Below are positions 14,402 to 23,619 of a stretch of 64,000 nucleotides of DNA, one piece after another. The translations under genes and the position numbers were made by a program. The DNA comes from Sphingomonas sp. Ag1. GTDB taxonomy: Bacteria > Pseudomonadota > Alphaproteobacteria > Sphingomonadales > Sphingomonadaceae. The stretch lies in contig NZ_LAZX01000085.1 of NCBI RefSeq assembly GCF_000980895.1, positions 43,947 through 107,946 of the forward strand. Reading direction: 5' to 3'. Every line of letters starts with the position of its first letter. Position 1 is the first letter of the stretch. The notes beneath the pieces were generated by a model. The model was not told where the DNA came from. It worked only from the letters and a program-made list of their open reading frames with translations, and searched no databases.

Positions 14402-17400
14402 ATGAAGCCAACGATTGGGTTTGCGCTGCTGGCCATGCTCCTCGTGCCCGCCAGCGTGTCGGGTGACAACAGCCCTCGCGTCGTCATGGCTACGCCCGGC
14501 GGCAGCGGCGGGACGATCGATCGCTTCACGATCCGCTTCAGCCAGCCGATGGTGCCGCTGGGCGATCCGCGCGCGGCGTCACCCGTCACCGTCACCTGTT
14601 CGATCAACGGCGAGGGTCGCTGGGTCGATCAGCAGACCTATGTGTGGGAATTCGTCGGTCCGCTCCCCGGCGGCACGAGCTGCGAACTCAAGACGCGCGA
14701 CGGGCTGAAGAGCGTCAGCGGCTATGCGCTGCCCGCGCAGCAGCGCTTCACCGTCGACGCCGGCGGTCCGCGTGCGCGTGCCGTGCTTCCCGCCAGCCGT
14801 GACGAGATCGAGGAGGATCAGGTGTTCCTGGTCGCCGCCAATATGCGCGCCTTGCCTGCCTCGGTGGCCGCCAATGCCTATTGCGCGGTGGATGGGATCG
14901 GCGAGAAGATCGCGGTCGACGTTCTGCCCGCCGATGTGCCGGCCAAGGTGCTGTCGGGGATGGGCAGCGATCGCTGGGAAGTGCGCAGCTTCCTCGAAAA
15001 TGCCGGCCTTCCCGACGCGCTCCCCGACAATGCCGCAGACCGGCAGAAGATGCTGGGGGCGGTGACGGCGCTGCAATGCCGGCGCCCGCTGCCGCCGGGA
15101 CGCGACATGGCGCTGGTGTGGGGCGGAAAGATCGCAGGCGCTGGCGGCAGGCTGGCCGGCGCCGACCAGCGTTTCGACTATAGCGTGCGCGCGCCTTTCA
15201 CGGCGCGGTTCGAATGCAGCCGCACCAATCCGCAAGCGGGGTGCAGCCCGGTACAGCCGGCGCGGGTCCGCTTCACCGCGCCCGTGCCGCTGAGCCAGGC
15301 CGCTGCGATCCGCCTGACCACCGCCGATGGCAAGCAGATCGCGCCCAAGCTGTCGGATGAGGCGCGCCGTAATGCGACGGTGACCGACGTGACCTTTGCC
15401 GCGCCGCTGCCGGCGGGCACCACCGGCACGATCACGCTCCCTGCGGGGATCAAGGATGAGAGCGGGCGCCCGCTCGCCAATGCCGAACGCTTCCCCCTCG
15501 ACGTCCGCTTCGATGTGGCACCCCCGCTGGTGAAGTTCGCCGCGAGCTTCGGCATCCTCGAGGCTGGCGAGGGCGGCGTGCTGCCGGTGACGGTGCGCAA
15601 CGTCGAGCCTGAGTTGCAGGGCCGCGGCGTGGCGGTTAGCGGCGACAGCCTGCGCGTGACTGGCGGCGATGGCGAGATCGCACGCTGGTTGCGCGCGGTC
15701 GCCACCGCGGACGAGACCGACATTGAGACGGTCGAACGGGGATCGGAAACGATCCGCATCAATCACACGGGCGAGAAATCCATCCTCCCCGCTGGTGCCG
15801 GATCGCCGATCACGGTGACGTTGCCGGGCAAGGGCAAGGAGTTCGAAGTCGTCGGCATTCCGCTGACCAAGCCGGGCTTCTACGTGGTCGAGCTCGCCAG
15901 TCCGGTGCTTGGCCGCGCGCTGCTGGGTCGCGATCAGACGCGCTATGTCGCCACTGCTGCGCTGGTCACCAACATGGCGGTCCATTTCAAATGGGGAGAG
16001 GAACGCAGCCTTGCCTGGGTAACGCAATTGTCGGACGGCAAGCCCGCCGCGAATGCGCTGGTGCAGGTGACCGACAGTTGCACGGGCAAGCTGCTGGCGC
16101 GCGGCATGACCGATCGCACCGGCGGCCTCTTCATCCCCGCCGGCCTGCCGCGGCCCGAAACCTATTCCAATTGCGAATCCGTCGGTTCTCCCCATGCGCT
16201 GATGGTCTCCGCGCGGCGCGGCGACGATTTCAGCTTCGCGCTCTCCGACTGGGGCGAGGGCATCCGGCCGTATGATTTCGACCTGCCCTATGGCTACACC
16301 GCGCGTGGCGAGATGGTCCACACCGTGTTCGATCGCGCGCTCGTGCGGCGGGGCGACACGATCCACATGAAGCATATCCTGCGCCGTCCGATCGGCGCCG
16401 GATTCGCCCTGGCGCCCGCCGTTCGTGGCACGCTGCGCTTGTCGCACCGCGGATCGGACACACAGTTCGAGCTGCCACTGGCGATCAATGCCAGCGGCGT
16501 GGGCGAAAACAGCTGGACCGCCCCCAAGGGCGCGCCAATGGGGGATTACGACCTCTCGATCATCGCGGGCGATCGATCGATCGAGACGAACCAGTCCTTC
16601 CGCGTCGACGAATATCGCCTGCCCACCATGCGCGCTACAGTGACAGGTCCGAAGGCGGCGCTGGTGCGGCCGGCCCGTGTGCCACTTGACCTCTACGCCG
16701 GCTATCTGTCGGGCGGCGGCGCATCCAACCTGCCGGTGGACCTGCGCGTCGGCTGGTTCGCGCGCAGTGCAACGCCCGCGGGCTATGACAATTTCACCTT
16801 TGGCGGACGTGCGGTCATCGAAGGCGTACGGCCGCTGAACGGTGAGGGCGAGGAGGATCGCACCGAATTGCCACCGACGCAGACGGTGCCAGTGCGCCTG
16901 GGCGCCGATGGCACCGCACGCCAGACGATCGACGTACCGCAATCACTCGACGGCAGCGCCGACATGCGCGTTGAGATGGATTACCAGGATGCCAATGGCG
17001 AGACGCTGACCGCGTCGCGCACCATCCCCATCTATGCCTCCGGGGTGCAACTGGGCATCCGAACCGACGGCTGGCTGATGAAGCAGGATGACCTCAGGCT
17101 GCGGTTCGTCGCGCTGAACACCGAGGGAAAGCCGATCAAGGGGCAGAAGATCGCGGTGGCGCTGTACCGCCGTGAGGTGTTGACCGCGCGGCGGCGGCTG
17201 ATCGGCGGCTTCTACGCCTATGACAATCAGATGCGCACGACGAAGCTGGACGCTGGGTGCACCGCGACCACCGACGCGCAGGGGCTGGCGCAATGCACCG
17301 TCGACCCGGGGGTGTCGGGCGAAGTCTATGCCGTGGCGACCACCACGGATGCCGACGGCCATGTCGCACGCGCGGTGCGCAGCGTGTGGCTGGCGGGCGA

Positions 17401-20137
17401 GGACGATTGGTGGTTCGGCGGCGACAATGGCGACCGGATGGACCTGATCCCCGAGCAGCAGACTTACAAGGCCGGCGATACCGCGCGCTTCCAGGTGCGC
17501 ATGCCATTCCGCGAGGCAACCGCGCTGGTAACGGTCGAGCGCGAGGGCGTGCTGTCCAGCTTCGTCACCCATCTATCGGGCAACAATCCGGTCGTGTCTG
17601 TGCCGATGGCCGGCAGCTTTGCCCCCGACGTCTATGTATCGGTGATGGCGGTGCGCGGCCGGGTGGAAAGCGGGTTCTGGACGTGGATCAACCGGATCGC
17701 GCGCACACTGGGGTTGTCGAGCAAGCCGGACGAGGCGCAGGCTCCCACCGCGCTCGTTGATCTCGCCAAGCCGGCCTATCGCATGGGCATGGCCAGGGTG
17801 AAGGTCGGCTGGGAAGCGCACGAACTGCGCATCGCGGTGAAGGCGGACCGGGACCGTTATGCCCCGCGTGATACCGCGCAAGTGGCGGTTGAGGTCCGCC
17901 GCCCCGACGGGAAGCCGGCACGGTCGGCCGACCTTGCCTTTGTCGCCGTCGATCAGGCGCTGTTGCAACTGGCGCCGAACGAAAGCTGGAACCTGCTCCC
18001 CGCCATGATGGGGGAACGGCCGCTGTCGGTGCTGACCTCCACCGCGCAGATGCAGGTGGTGGGCAAGCGCCATTACGGGCGCAAGGCGGTGGAGGCTGGC
18101 GGTGGCGGCGGTGATGCCTCCGCGCTCAACCGTGAGAATTTCGAGCCCGTGCTGCTGTGGCGCGATCGGGTGGCGCTCGACGAACAGGGCCGCGCCCGCA
18201 TCGCCGTGCCGTTGTCGGATGCGCTGTCGTCGTTCAAGCTGGTGGGGATCGCCACCGACGGCGCGCAATTGTTCGGCACCGGCAGCACCGATATTCGCAC
18301 GGCGCAGGATCTGTCGATCTTCGCCGGGCTGCCGCCGCTGGTGCGCACAGGCGATTATTATTCGGCCGCCTTCACGCTGCGCAATGGCTCCGCCCGGCCG
18401 ATGACGGTGACCGCCAATGTCGACGTCTTCCCGCGTATTGCCGCTGGGCGCCCGCTGACGGTGACGATCCCGGCGGGTGGCGCCAAGGCGGTGGCGTGGA
18501 ACCTGACCGCACCCCAGGGACATGACAGGCTGCGCTGGCAGGTGAGCGCACGTGCCACCGATGGCCGCGCAAGCGACAGGATCACCGTCACGCAGGATGT
18601 GATTCCCGCGGTCCCGGTCAAGGTTTGGGCGGGGACGCTCGCCCGCGTCGGCGCCGACACGCAGATCCCGATCGCACCACCGGCCGGCGCGCTTCCCGGC
18701 CGCGGCACGCTCGACATCCGGCTCGACGACAGCCTCGCGCCGCCGCTGCAGGGCGTGCGCGCCTATATGGCCGCCTATCCCTATCAGTGTTTCGAGCAAA
18801 GATTGTCGCGCATCGTGGTGCTGGGCGATGGTGCGGGGTGGAGCCAGCTCGCCGGTGAACTGCCCACCTATCAGGCGCCTGACGGCCTGTTGCGTTACTT
18901 CCCGGGCGATCAGCTCAACGGATCGGAAGTGCTGACCGCTTATGTCCTGTCCATGGCGGGGGAAGCGGGGCTCGCCCTTCCGGAGACAGCCAAGGCCAGG
19001 ATGATCGAGGCGCTGAAAGCCGTGCTCGACGGCCGCTTGCGGCGCGACGACTTCGGCGACGTCAGGCTGCAGCGGGTGGCAGCGCTGGCGGCGCTGGCGC
19101 GCGCCGGGGCCGCAACGCCGGCGATGCTGGGTCAGATCGGCATGCCGATCGGCGACATGCCGACCGGCACGCTCGCCGATTATCTCGCCGCGATCGAGCG
19201 GATCCCGGGGCTGGCCAATGCCCCGGCGCTCCGCGCAGAGGGGGAGCGCGTGCTGCGCACCCGGCTGGTCTATGAAGGAACGCGGCTCGACCTCACCGAC
19301 CAGGCAGCCGCGCCGTGGTGGCTGATGTCCTCGGGTGACGAGACTGCGATCAAGGCGACGCTGGTCACGTTGGGACGGCCGGGGTGGCAGGACGATGCGC
19401 CGCGGATGATGGTCGGCACCGCGCTGCGACAGAACCGCGGGCATTGGGACACGACGACCGCCAATGCCTGGGGCGTGGTTGCGGCGCGCAAGTTCGCGTC
19501 GCTGTATCCTCCCGAGGCGATCGGCGGCACGACGATGCTGCGCTATGCGGGGCGGCAGATCGCGAAGAATTGGCCGCTCGCCGCGTCCGCGCGCAACGCG
19601 GCGTTCCCGCTCGCCGCTGCGCCCGCCCCATTGCGGCTCGCGCAAACGGGCGGGGCGGGGCCATGGGCCACTGTCTCCGTCTCGGCTGCGGTGCCGCTGA
19701 CCAGGCCGCTGGCCGCCGGCTATCGCATGACGCGCGAGGTCAGCGTGGTGCAGGCGCGCAACGCCGGGCGGCTGACCCGCGGCGATGTGTTGAAGGTGAC
19801 GATCACCGTCGACGCCTCGGCCGAGCGCAATTGGGTGGTGGTGAGCGATCCCGTCCCCGCTGGCGCGACGATCGTCGGCGACCTCGGCGGGCAATCGGCG
19901 ATGCTGCAAGCCGGGAATGACGGCGAAGGCGTCTCGCCTGCCTATGTCGAACGGGGGCGCGAAGCGTGGCGCGCCTATTTTGCCTGGGTGCCGCGCGGCC
20001 GGTTCCAGGTGTCGTACAGCCTGAGGCTGAACGGCGCCGGCCGGTTCAACCTGCCCCCCAGCCGGGTGGAGGCGCTGTATTCGCCCGCGATCCGCGCTGC
20101 CGTCCCCAATGCGCCCGTCGTCGTTGCCGCCCAGTAA
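14402..20137 (+). CDS. Bacterial alpha-2-macroglobulin (YfhM-like)
   Basis: A large periplasmic protease trap of about 1911 residues. Start at ATG 14402 is supported by GGAGG upstream and by the signal peptide MKPTIGFALLAMLLVPASVSG. The thioester motif is intact: QCFEQ with Cys1463, so it should be able to link covalently to an attacking protease. MG and bait-like regions precede it, and an alpha-helical thioester domain plus receptor-like domain follow. Unlike the lipoprotein YfhM of E. coli, I see no lipobox cysteine after the signal peptide, so it may be soluble. It overlaps pbpC, the classical partner. Family knowledge: this pair is thought to protect sites of wall repair. Confidence 0.93.
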   Translation: MKPTIGFALLAMLLVPASVSGDNSPRVVMATPGGSGGTIDRFTIRFSQPMVPLGDPRAASPVTVTCSINGEGRWVDQQTYVWEFVGPLPGGTSCELKTRDGLKSVSGYALPAQQRFTVDAGGPRARAVLPASRDEIEEDQVFLVAANMRALPASVAANAYCAVDGIGEKIAVDVLPADVPAKVLSGMGSDRWEVRSFLENAGLPDALPDNAADRQKMLGAVTALQCRRPLPPGRDMALVWGGKIAGAGGRLAGADQRFDYSVRAPFTARFECSRTNPQAGCSPVQPARVRFTAPVPLSQAAAIRLTTADGKQIAPKLSDEARRNATVTDVTFAAPLPAGTTGTITLPAGIKDESGRPLANAERFPLDVRFDVAPPLVKFAASFGILEAGEGGVLPVTVRNVEPELQGRGVAVSGDSLRVTGGDGEIARWLRAVATADETDIETVERGSETIRINHTGEKSILPAGAGSPITVTLPGKGKEFEVVGIPLTKPGFYVVELASPVLGRALLGRDQTRYVATAALVTNMAVHFKWGEERSLAWVTQLSDGKPAANALVQVTDSCTGKLLARGMTDRTGGLFIPAGLPRPETYSNCESVGSPHALMVSARRGDDFSFALSDWGEGIRPYDFDLPYGYTARGEMVHTVFDRALVRRGDTIHMKHILRRPIGAGFALAPAVRGTLRLSHRGSDTQFELPLAINASGVGENSWTAPKGAPMGDYDLSIIAGDRSIETNQSFRVDEYRLPTMRATVTGPKAALVRPARVPLDLYAGYLSGGGASNLPVDLRVGWFARSATPAGYDNFTFGGRAVIEGVRPLNGEGEEDRTELPPTQTVPVRLGADGTARQTIDVPQSLDGSADMRVEMDYQDANGETLTASRTIPIYASGVQLGIRTDGWLMKQDDLRLRFVALNTEGKPIKGQKIAVALYRREVLTARRRLIGGFYAYDNQMRTTKLDAGCTATTDAQGLAQCTVDPGVSGEVYAVATTTDADGHVARAVRSVWLAGEDDWWFGGDNGDRMDLIPEQQTYKAGDTARFQVRMPFREATALVTVEREGVLSSFVTHLSGNNPVVSVPMAGSFAPDVYVSVMAVRGRVESGFWTWINRIARTLGLSSKPDEAQAPTALVDLAKPAYRMGMARVKVGWEAHELRIAVKADRDRYAPRDTAQVAVEVRRPDGKPARSADLAFVAVDQALLQLAPNESWNLLPAMMGERPLSVLTSTAQMQVVGKRHYGRKAVEAGGGGGDASALNRENFEPVLLWRDRVALDEQGRARIAVPLSDALSSFKLVGIATDGAQLFGTGSTDIRTAQDLSIFAGLPPLVRTGDYYSAAFTLRNGSARPMTVTANVDVFPRIAAGRPLTVTIPAGGAKAVAWNLTAPQGHDRLRWQVSARATDGRASDRITVTQDVIPAVPVKVWAGTLARVGADTQIPIAPPAGALPGRGTLDIRLDDSLAPPLQGVRAYMAAYPYQCFEQRLSRIVVLGDGAGWSQLAGELPTYQAPDGLLRYFPGDQLNGSEVLTAYVLSMAGEAGLALPETAKARMIEALKAVLDGRLRRDDFGDVRLQRVAALAALARAGAATPAMLGQIGMPIGDMPTGTLADYLAAIERIPGLANAPALRAEGERVLRTRLVYEGTRLDLTDQAAAPWWLMSSGDETAIKATLVTLGRPGWQDDAPRMMVGTALRQNRGHWDTTTANAWGVVAARKFASLYPPEAIGGTTMLRYAGRQIAKNWPLAASARNAAFPLAAAPAPLRLAQTGGAGPWATVSVSAAVPLTRPLAAGYRMTREVSVVQARNAGRLTRGDVLKVTITVDASAERNWVVVSDPVPAGATIVGDLGGQSAMLQAGNDGEGVSPAYVERGREAWRAYFAWVPRGRFQVSYSLRLNGAGRFNLPPSRVEALYSPAIRAAVPNAPVVVAAQ

Positions 20138-22298
20138 CGTGCCGGCGAACGAATGTCGCGACGGCACGGGTGAGACGCGGCCGCGGGTCGGCGCGCGGGG
20201 TGTCGCGGTCGCCACGATTGCGGTCGCGGCGCTTGGCCTTGGCGTCGCGGATTATGCGACCTATCCCGCACCCCTGCCGGACTATGCCGCCGCCCGCGCC
20301 GCCTATCGCCCCTCCGAGGCGTGGCTGTACGACCGAAACGGCGTGCTGGTGGACAGTTCGCGGGTCGATTTCGCCGCGCGACGACTGGCATGGACGCCGC
20401 TGGACCAGATTGCTCCGGCAGTGCCGCGGACGATCGTCGCGGCCGAGGACCGCCGCTTCGCGCAGCATGGCGGTGTCGACTGGCTGGCGCTCGCGGGATC
20501 GGCGTGGGGGCGGGTGAAGGGGCAGCGCGCGCGCGGCGCGAGTACGCTGTCGATGCAAGTCGCGGCGTTCCTGTCGCCCGACCTCGCAGCGCCGGGCGCG
20601 CGCGGGTGGCGCGACAAATGGCGGCAGGCGCGCACCGCCCGAGCGCTGGAGGCGCGCTGGACCAAGCCGCAGATCCTGGAGGCTTATCTCAACCTCGCCC
20701 CCTTCCGCGGCGAGGCGCAGGGGATTGGGGCGGCGGCGCTGGGGCTGTTCGGCAAGACGCCGGTGGCCTTGTCACGCGAGGATGCGGTGCTGCTCGCCGC
20801 GCTTCTGCCCGATCCGCAGGGCAGCGCCGAACGGCTGGCGGCGCGCGCATGCCGGCTGGCGCAGGCGCGCGACTGCACCGGCTATCAGGCGGCGGCGGCA
20901 TCGATGCTGAGCCCGGCGCGAAGCCTGGCGCTCGATCCCGGACTGGCGCCGCACCTGTCCGACCGGCTGCTGACCAGCGCCGGCGCGCGCGTTCACACGA
21001 CGCTCGACATCCGAACCCAGCGCATGGCGGCGGCAGCGCTGCGCCGGCAGTTGCAGGGGCTGGGCGGCAGCCGTGCGCGCGACGGCGCGGTGCTGGTGGT
21101 CGACAATGAAAGCGGCGACGTGCTGGCCTATGTTGGTGGGATTGGCGGCGCATCGACGGCGCCGGCGGTGGACGGCGCGAGCAGCTATCGCCAGGCGGGA
21201 TCGACGCTGAAGCCGTTCCTGTACGCGCAGGCGATCGAGCGTGGCTATCTGACCGCGGCGTCGATCCTCGACGACTCACCGGTTCAGCTGGACACTGCGT
21301 CGGGCCTCTACGTGCCGCAGAATTACGATCGAGGGTTCAAAGGGCCGGTATCGGCGCGCGCTGCCTTGGCAGGCTCGCTCAACGTGCCCGCGGTGCGCAC
21401 CCTGCTGCTGGTCGGGGTGGATCCATTCCGCGACCGGCTATGGGACATGGGATATCGCGGGCTGACCGAGGCCGGGCAATATTACGGCTTCTCGCTGGCG
21501 CTGGGATCGGCGGAGGTGACGCTGCTGGAACAGGCGGCGGCCTATCGCAGCCTGGCACTGGGCGGCGCATGGTCGCCGTTGCGGGTGATCAGGGACCAAC
21601 CGCGCACGCCGCCGCGACAGGTGACGACCGGCCCGGCGGCGTGGATCGTCGGGGACATGATGGCCGATCCCAATGCCCGCGCGGCGACCTTCGGCCTCGA
21701 TTCCGCGCTTCGGCTGCCGTTCTGGGCCGCGGTGAAGACCGGCACGTCAAAGGCGATGCGCGACAATTGGTGCATCGGCTATTCGGATCGCTTCACCGTC
21801 GCTGTTTGGGTCGGCAATGTGGAGGGCGATCCGATGCGGGCGGTGTCGGGCACCAGCGGCGCGGCGCCGGTGTGGCGCGACGTCATGATGGCGCTTCACG
21901 CCCGGGCGCCAGGTGGGGCGCCGCCGAAGCCGGCAGGTGTCGAGGCGCGCCAGATCGTGTTCGATGGTCAGCTGGAACAGCCGCGGCGCGAATATTTCCT
22001 TACCGGCACCGGGCAATCCCGCATCACTGCCGCCCCGCGCGAGGCGCGCCGGCCGCGGATCGTCAGCCCGGTGACCGGCACCGTCTATGCGATCGATCCC
22101 GACATCCCGCCCGATCGCCAGCGGTTCGCCGTCGCGGTAACCGGGGACGTGGTGGCGCAGCGGCTGGTGCTCGACGGACGCGATATGGGCCCGGCGAGCG
22201 CGGCGCCGCCCATCGCCGCAGCGCCAGGCCAGCACCGCCTGCGGCTGATCGACGCCGGCGGCGCCACCGTCGACGAGGTGCGCTTCACGATCCGCTGA
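20109..22298 (+). CDS. pbpC: Penicillin-binding protein 1C
   Basis: Bifunctional peptidoglycan synthase of up to 729 residues. Seen: an N-terminal membrane helix (VAVATIAVAALGLGVADYA), a GT51 transglycosylase domain with AAEDRRFAQHGGVDW (catalytic Glu) and RGASTLSMQ, a transpeptidase domain with SxxK in QAGSTLKPF (Ser365), SLN, and KTGTSK (Lys543), then a C-terminal PBP1C-type domain of about 90 residues. The ATG at 20109 overlaps the macroglobulin gene by 29 nt; GTG at 20139, just after that gene's stop, is an equally good start. The pairing with alpha-2-macroglobulin is conserved in many bacteria. Confidence 0.94.
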   Translation: MRPSSLPPSNVPANECRDGTGETRPRVGARGVAVATIAVAALGLGVADYATYPAPLPDYAAARAAYRPSEAWLYDRNGVLVDSSRVDFAARRLAWTPLDQIAPAVPRTIVAAEDRRFAQHGGVDWLALAGSAWGRVKGQRARGASTLSMQVAAFLSPDLAAPGARGWRDKWRQARTARALEARWTKPQILEAYLNLAPFRGEAQGIGAAALGLFGKTPVALSREDAVLLAALLPDPQGSAERLAARACRLAQARDCTGYQAAAASMLSPARSLALDPGLAPHLSDRLLTSAGARVHTTLDIRTQRMAAAALRRQLQGLGGSRARDGAVLVVDNESGDVLAYVGGIGGASTAPAVDGASSYRQAGSTLKPFLYAQAIERGYLTAASILDDSPVQLDTASGLYVPQNYDRGFKGPVSARAALAGSLNVPAVRTLLLVGVDPFRDRLWDMGYRGLTEAGQYYGFSLALGSAEVTLLEQAAAYRSLALGGAWSPLRVIRDQPRTPPRQVTTGPAAWIVGDMMADPNARAATFGLDSALRLPFWAAVKTGTSKAMRDNWCIGYSDRFTVAVWVGNVEGDPMRAVSGTSGAAPVWRDVMMALHARAPGGAPPKPAGVEARQIVFDGQLEQPRREYFLTGTGQSRITAAPREARRPRIVSPVTGTVYAIDPDIPPDRQRFAVAVTGDVVAQRLVLDGRDMGPASAAPPIAAAPGQHRLRLIDAGGATVDEVRFTIR

Positions 22299-22306
22299 GC
22301 GGCCGC

Positions 22307-22329
22307 CGCCCGGATCGATGACCCGGGCG
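22307..22329. terminator. Possible terminator between convergent genes
   Basis: CGCCCGG (22307-22313) and CCGGGCG (22323-22329) form a 7-bp stem with a 9-nt loop in the 42-nt gap between pbpC and the acyl-CoA dehydrogenase gene. There is no T tract. Confidence 0.4.
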
Positions 22330-22340
22330 CCAGGCTGCGA

Positions 22341-23576
22341 TCAGAGCAGATCGCCGCCGCAGGCCGATGCGGTGGTGCCGGTACGCTCATACGCCTTGAT
22401 GACGTTGCGGCCGACCGTCCAGCGGTGGACCTCGTCCGGGCCGTCGACCAGCCGCTGCGAGCGGATATGGGTGTACCAGGCGGCGAGCGGGGTATCGAGG
22501 CTGAAGCCAAGCGCGCCGTGCAGCTGGATCGCGGTGTCGACCACCTGATGCACCATGTTCGCAAGGAAGATCTTGGCGATCGAATTTTCCTGCCGGATAT
22601 CGTCGCCGCGCTCCGCCTTGTAGGCGATGTGGAGCAGCATCAGCCGCGCCTTGTAGATTTCCGCCGCGCAATCGGCGAGCATCCACTGGACACCCTGCCG
22701 CTCCTTCAGGAGCTTGCCGAACGTCTCGCGCTGGATGACGTGCGCGGTGGCGAGGTCGAGCGCGCGCTGCGCCATCGACACATTGTGCATGCCATGGCGC
22801 AGGCGGCCGTAGGCGAGGCGATGCTGGCCCATGTTGAAGCCATTGCCCTCGCCGCCGAGCAGATCCTCGGCCGGGACGACGAGATCCTTGATCTCGACCT
22901 CCGAATGGCCGCCGCCGAGGATTTCGGTCAGCGGGCCGTGCACTGCCATGGTCTCAATATCGCGGAGGATCTTATAGCCGGGGTTGGGCAGTTCGACGAT
23001 GAAGGTCGAATAGCGCTGATGGCGCGGCGCGTCGGGATCGGTCATCGCCATGACGAGCGCGATGTCGGCGACGCTGGCGGCGGAGGAGAACCACTTCTCG
23101 CCGTTCAGCACGTAATTTTCGTTGCCGTCCTTCACCGCGCGGGTCTGCATGCCGGTGGCGTCGGCGCCTGCCGCCTTCTCGGTCATCGAATAGCAGATGC
23201 GCTTCTCGCCGTTGAGCAGCGGCTTGAGATACTTCTCCTTCTGATGCTCGGTGCCGTGCGCCAGCAGCGTCATCATCGTCGCGTCATCGGGGCCTTGCGT
23301 GTTCATCGACAGCGCGCCGAGATGGCTTTCGCCAAGCTCCATCTGGACGAGAGCGTTGGCGAGCGGCCCAAGCCCCATGCCGCCATATTCCTTGGGGATG
23401 AACGGACACCACAGGCCCTGCGCACGCGCCTTGGCGCGCAGTTCATTGAGGACCGTCTTGTAATCCTCGCCCGCGACCAGCCGCTTTTCAGCGGGCTTGC
23501 ATTCGTCATGCACCCATTGGCGCACCCGCTCGCGGATCGCCTTGGCCTCGGCCGGGATTTCGAAATCGATCGACAT
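22341..23576 (-). CDS. Acyl-CoA dehydrogenase (ACAD10/11-like)
   Basis: FAD flavoenzyme of 411 residues that introduces an alpha,beta double bond into an acyl-CoA. Seen: the middle-domain YSMTEKAAGADATGMQT and EKWFSSAAS segments that contact FAD, and the C-terminal LHGALGFSLDTPLAAWY...VDGPDEVHRWTVGRNV, where the Asp/Glu pair matches the ACAD10/11 subgroup. AGGAGAG precedes the ATG. It lies downstream of the LLM oxidoreductase gene on the same strand (43-nt gap), so they form an operon. The substrate is not known; a branched or terpenoid acid is possible. Confidence 0.9.
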   Translation of the reverse strand: MSIDFEIPAEAKAIRERVRQWVHDECKPAEKRLVAGEDYKTVLNELRAKARAQGLWCPFIPKEYGGMGLGPLANALVQMELGESHLGALSMNTQGPDDATMMTLLAHGTEHQKEKYLKPLLNGEKRICYSMTEKAAGADATGMQTRAVKDGNENYVLNGEKWFSSAASVADIALVMAMTDPDAPRHQRYSTFIVELPNPGYKILRDIETMAVHGPLTEILGGGHSEVEIKDLVVPAEDLLGGEGNGFNMGQHRLAYGRLRHGMHNVSMAQRALDLATAHVIQRETFGKLLKERQGVQWMLADCAAEIYKARLMLLHIAYKAERGDDIRQENSIAKIFLANMVHQVVDTAIQLHGALGFSLDTPLAAWYTHIRSQRLVDGPDEVHRWTVGRNVIKAYERTGTTASACGGDLL

Positions 23577-23619
23577 GTGATCACTCTCCTGATGGGGTGC
23601 CCGGGCTTGTCGCCGGTGC

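Noticed and set aside
17573..20215. Antisense open frame of 880 codons across the macroglobulin gene
   Set aside because: Same type of shadow; the sense frame holds the thioester motif and a family-consistent protein.
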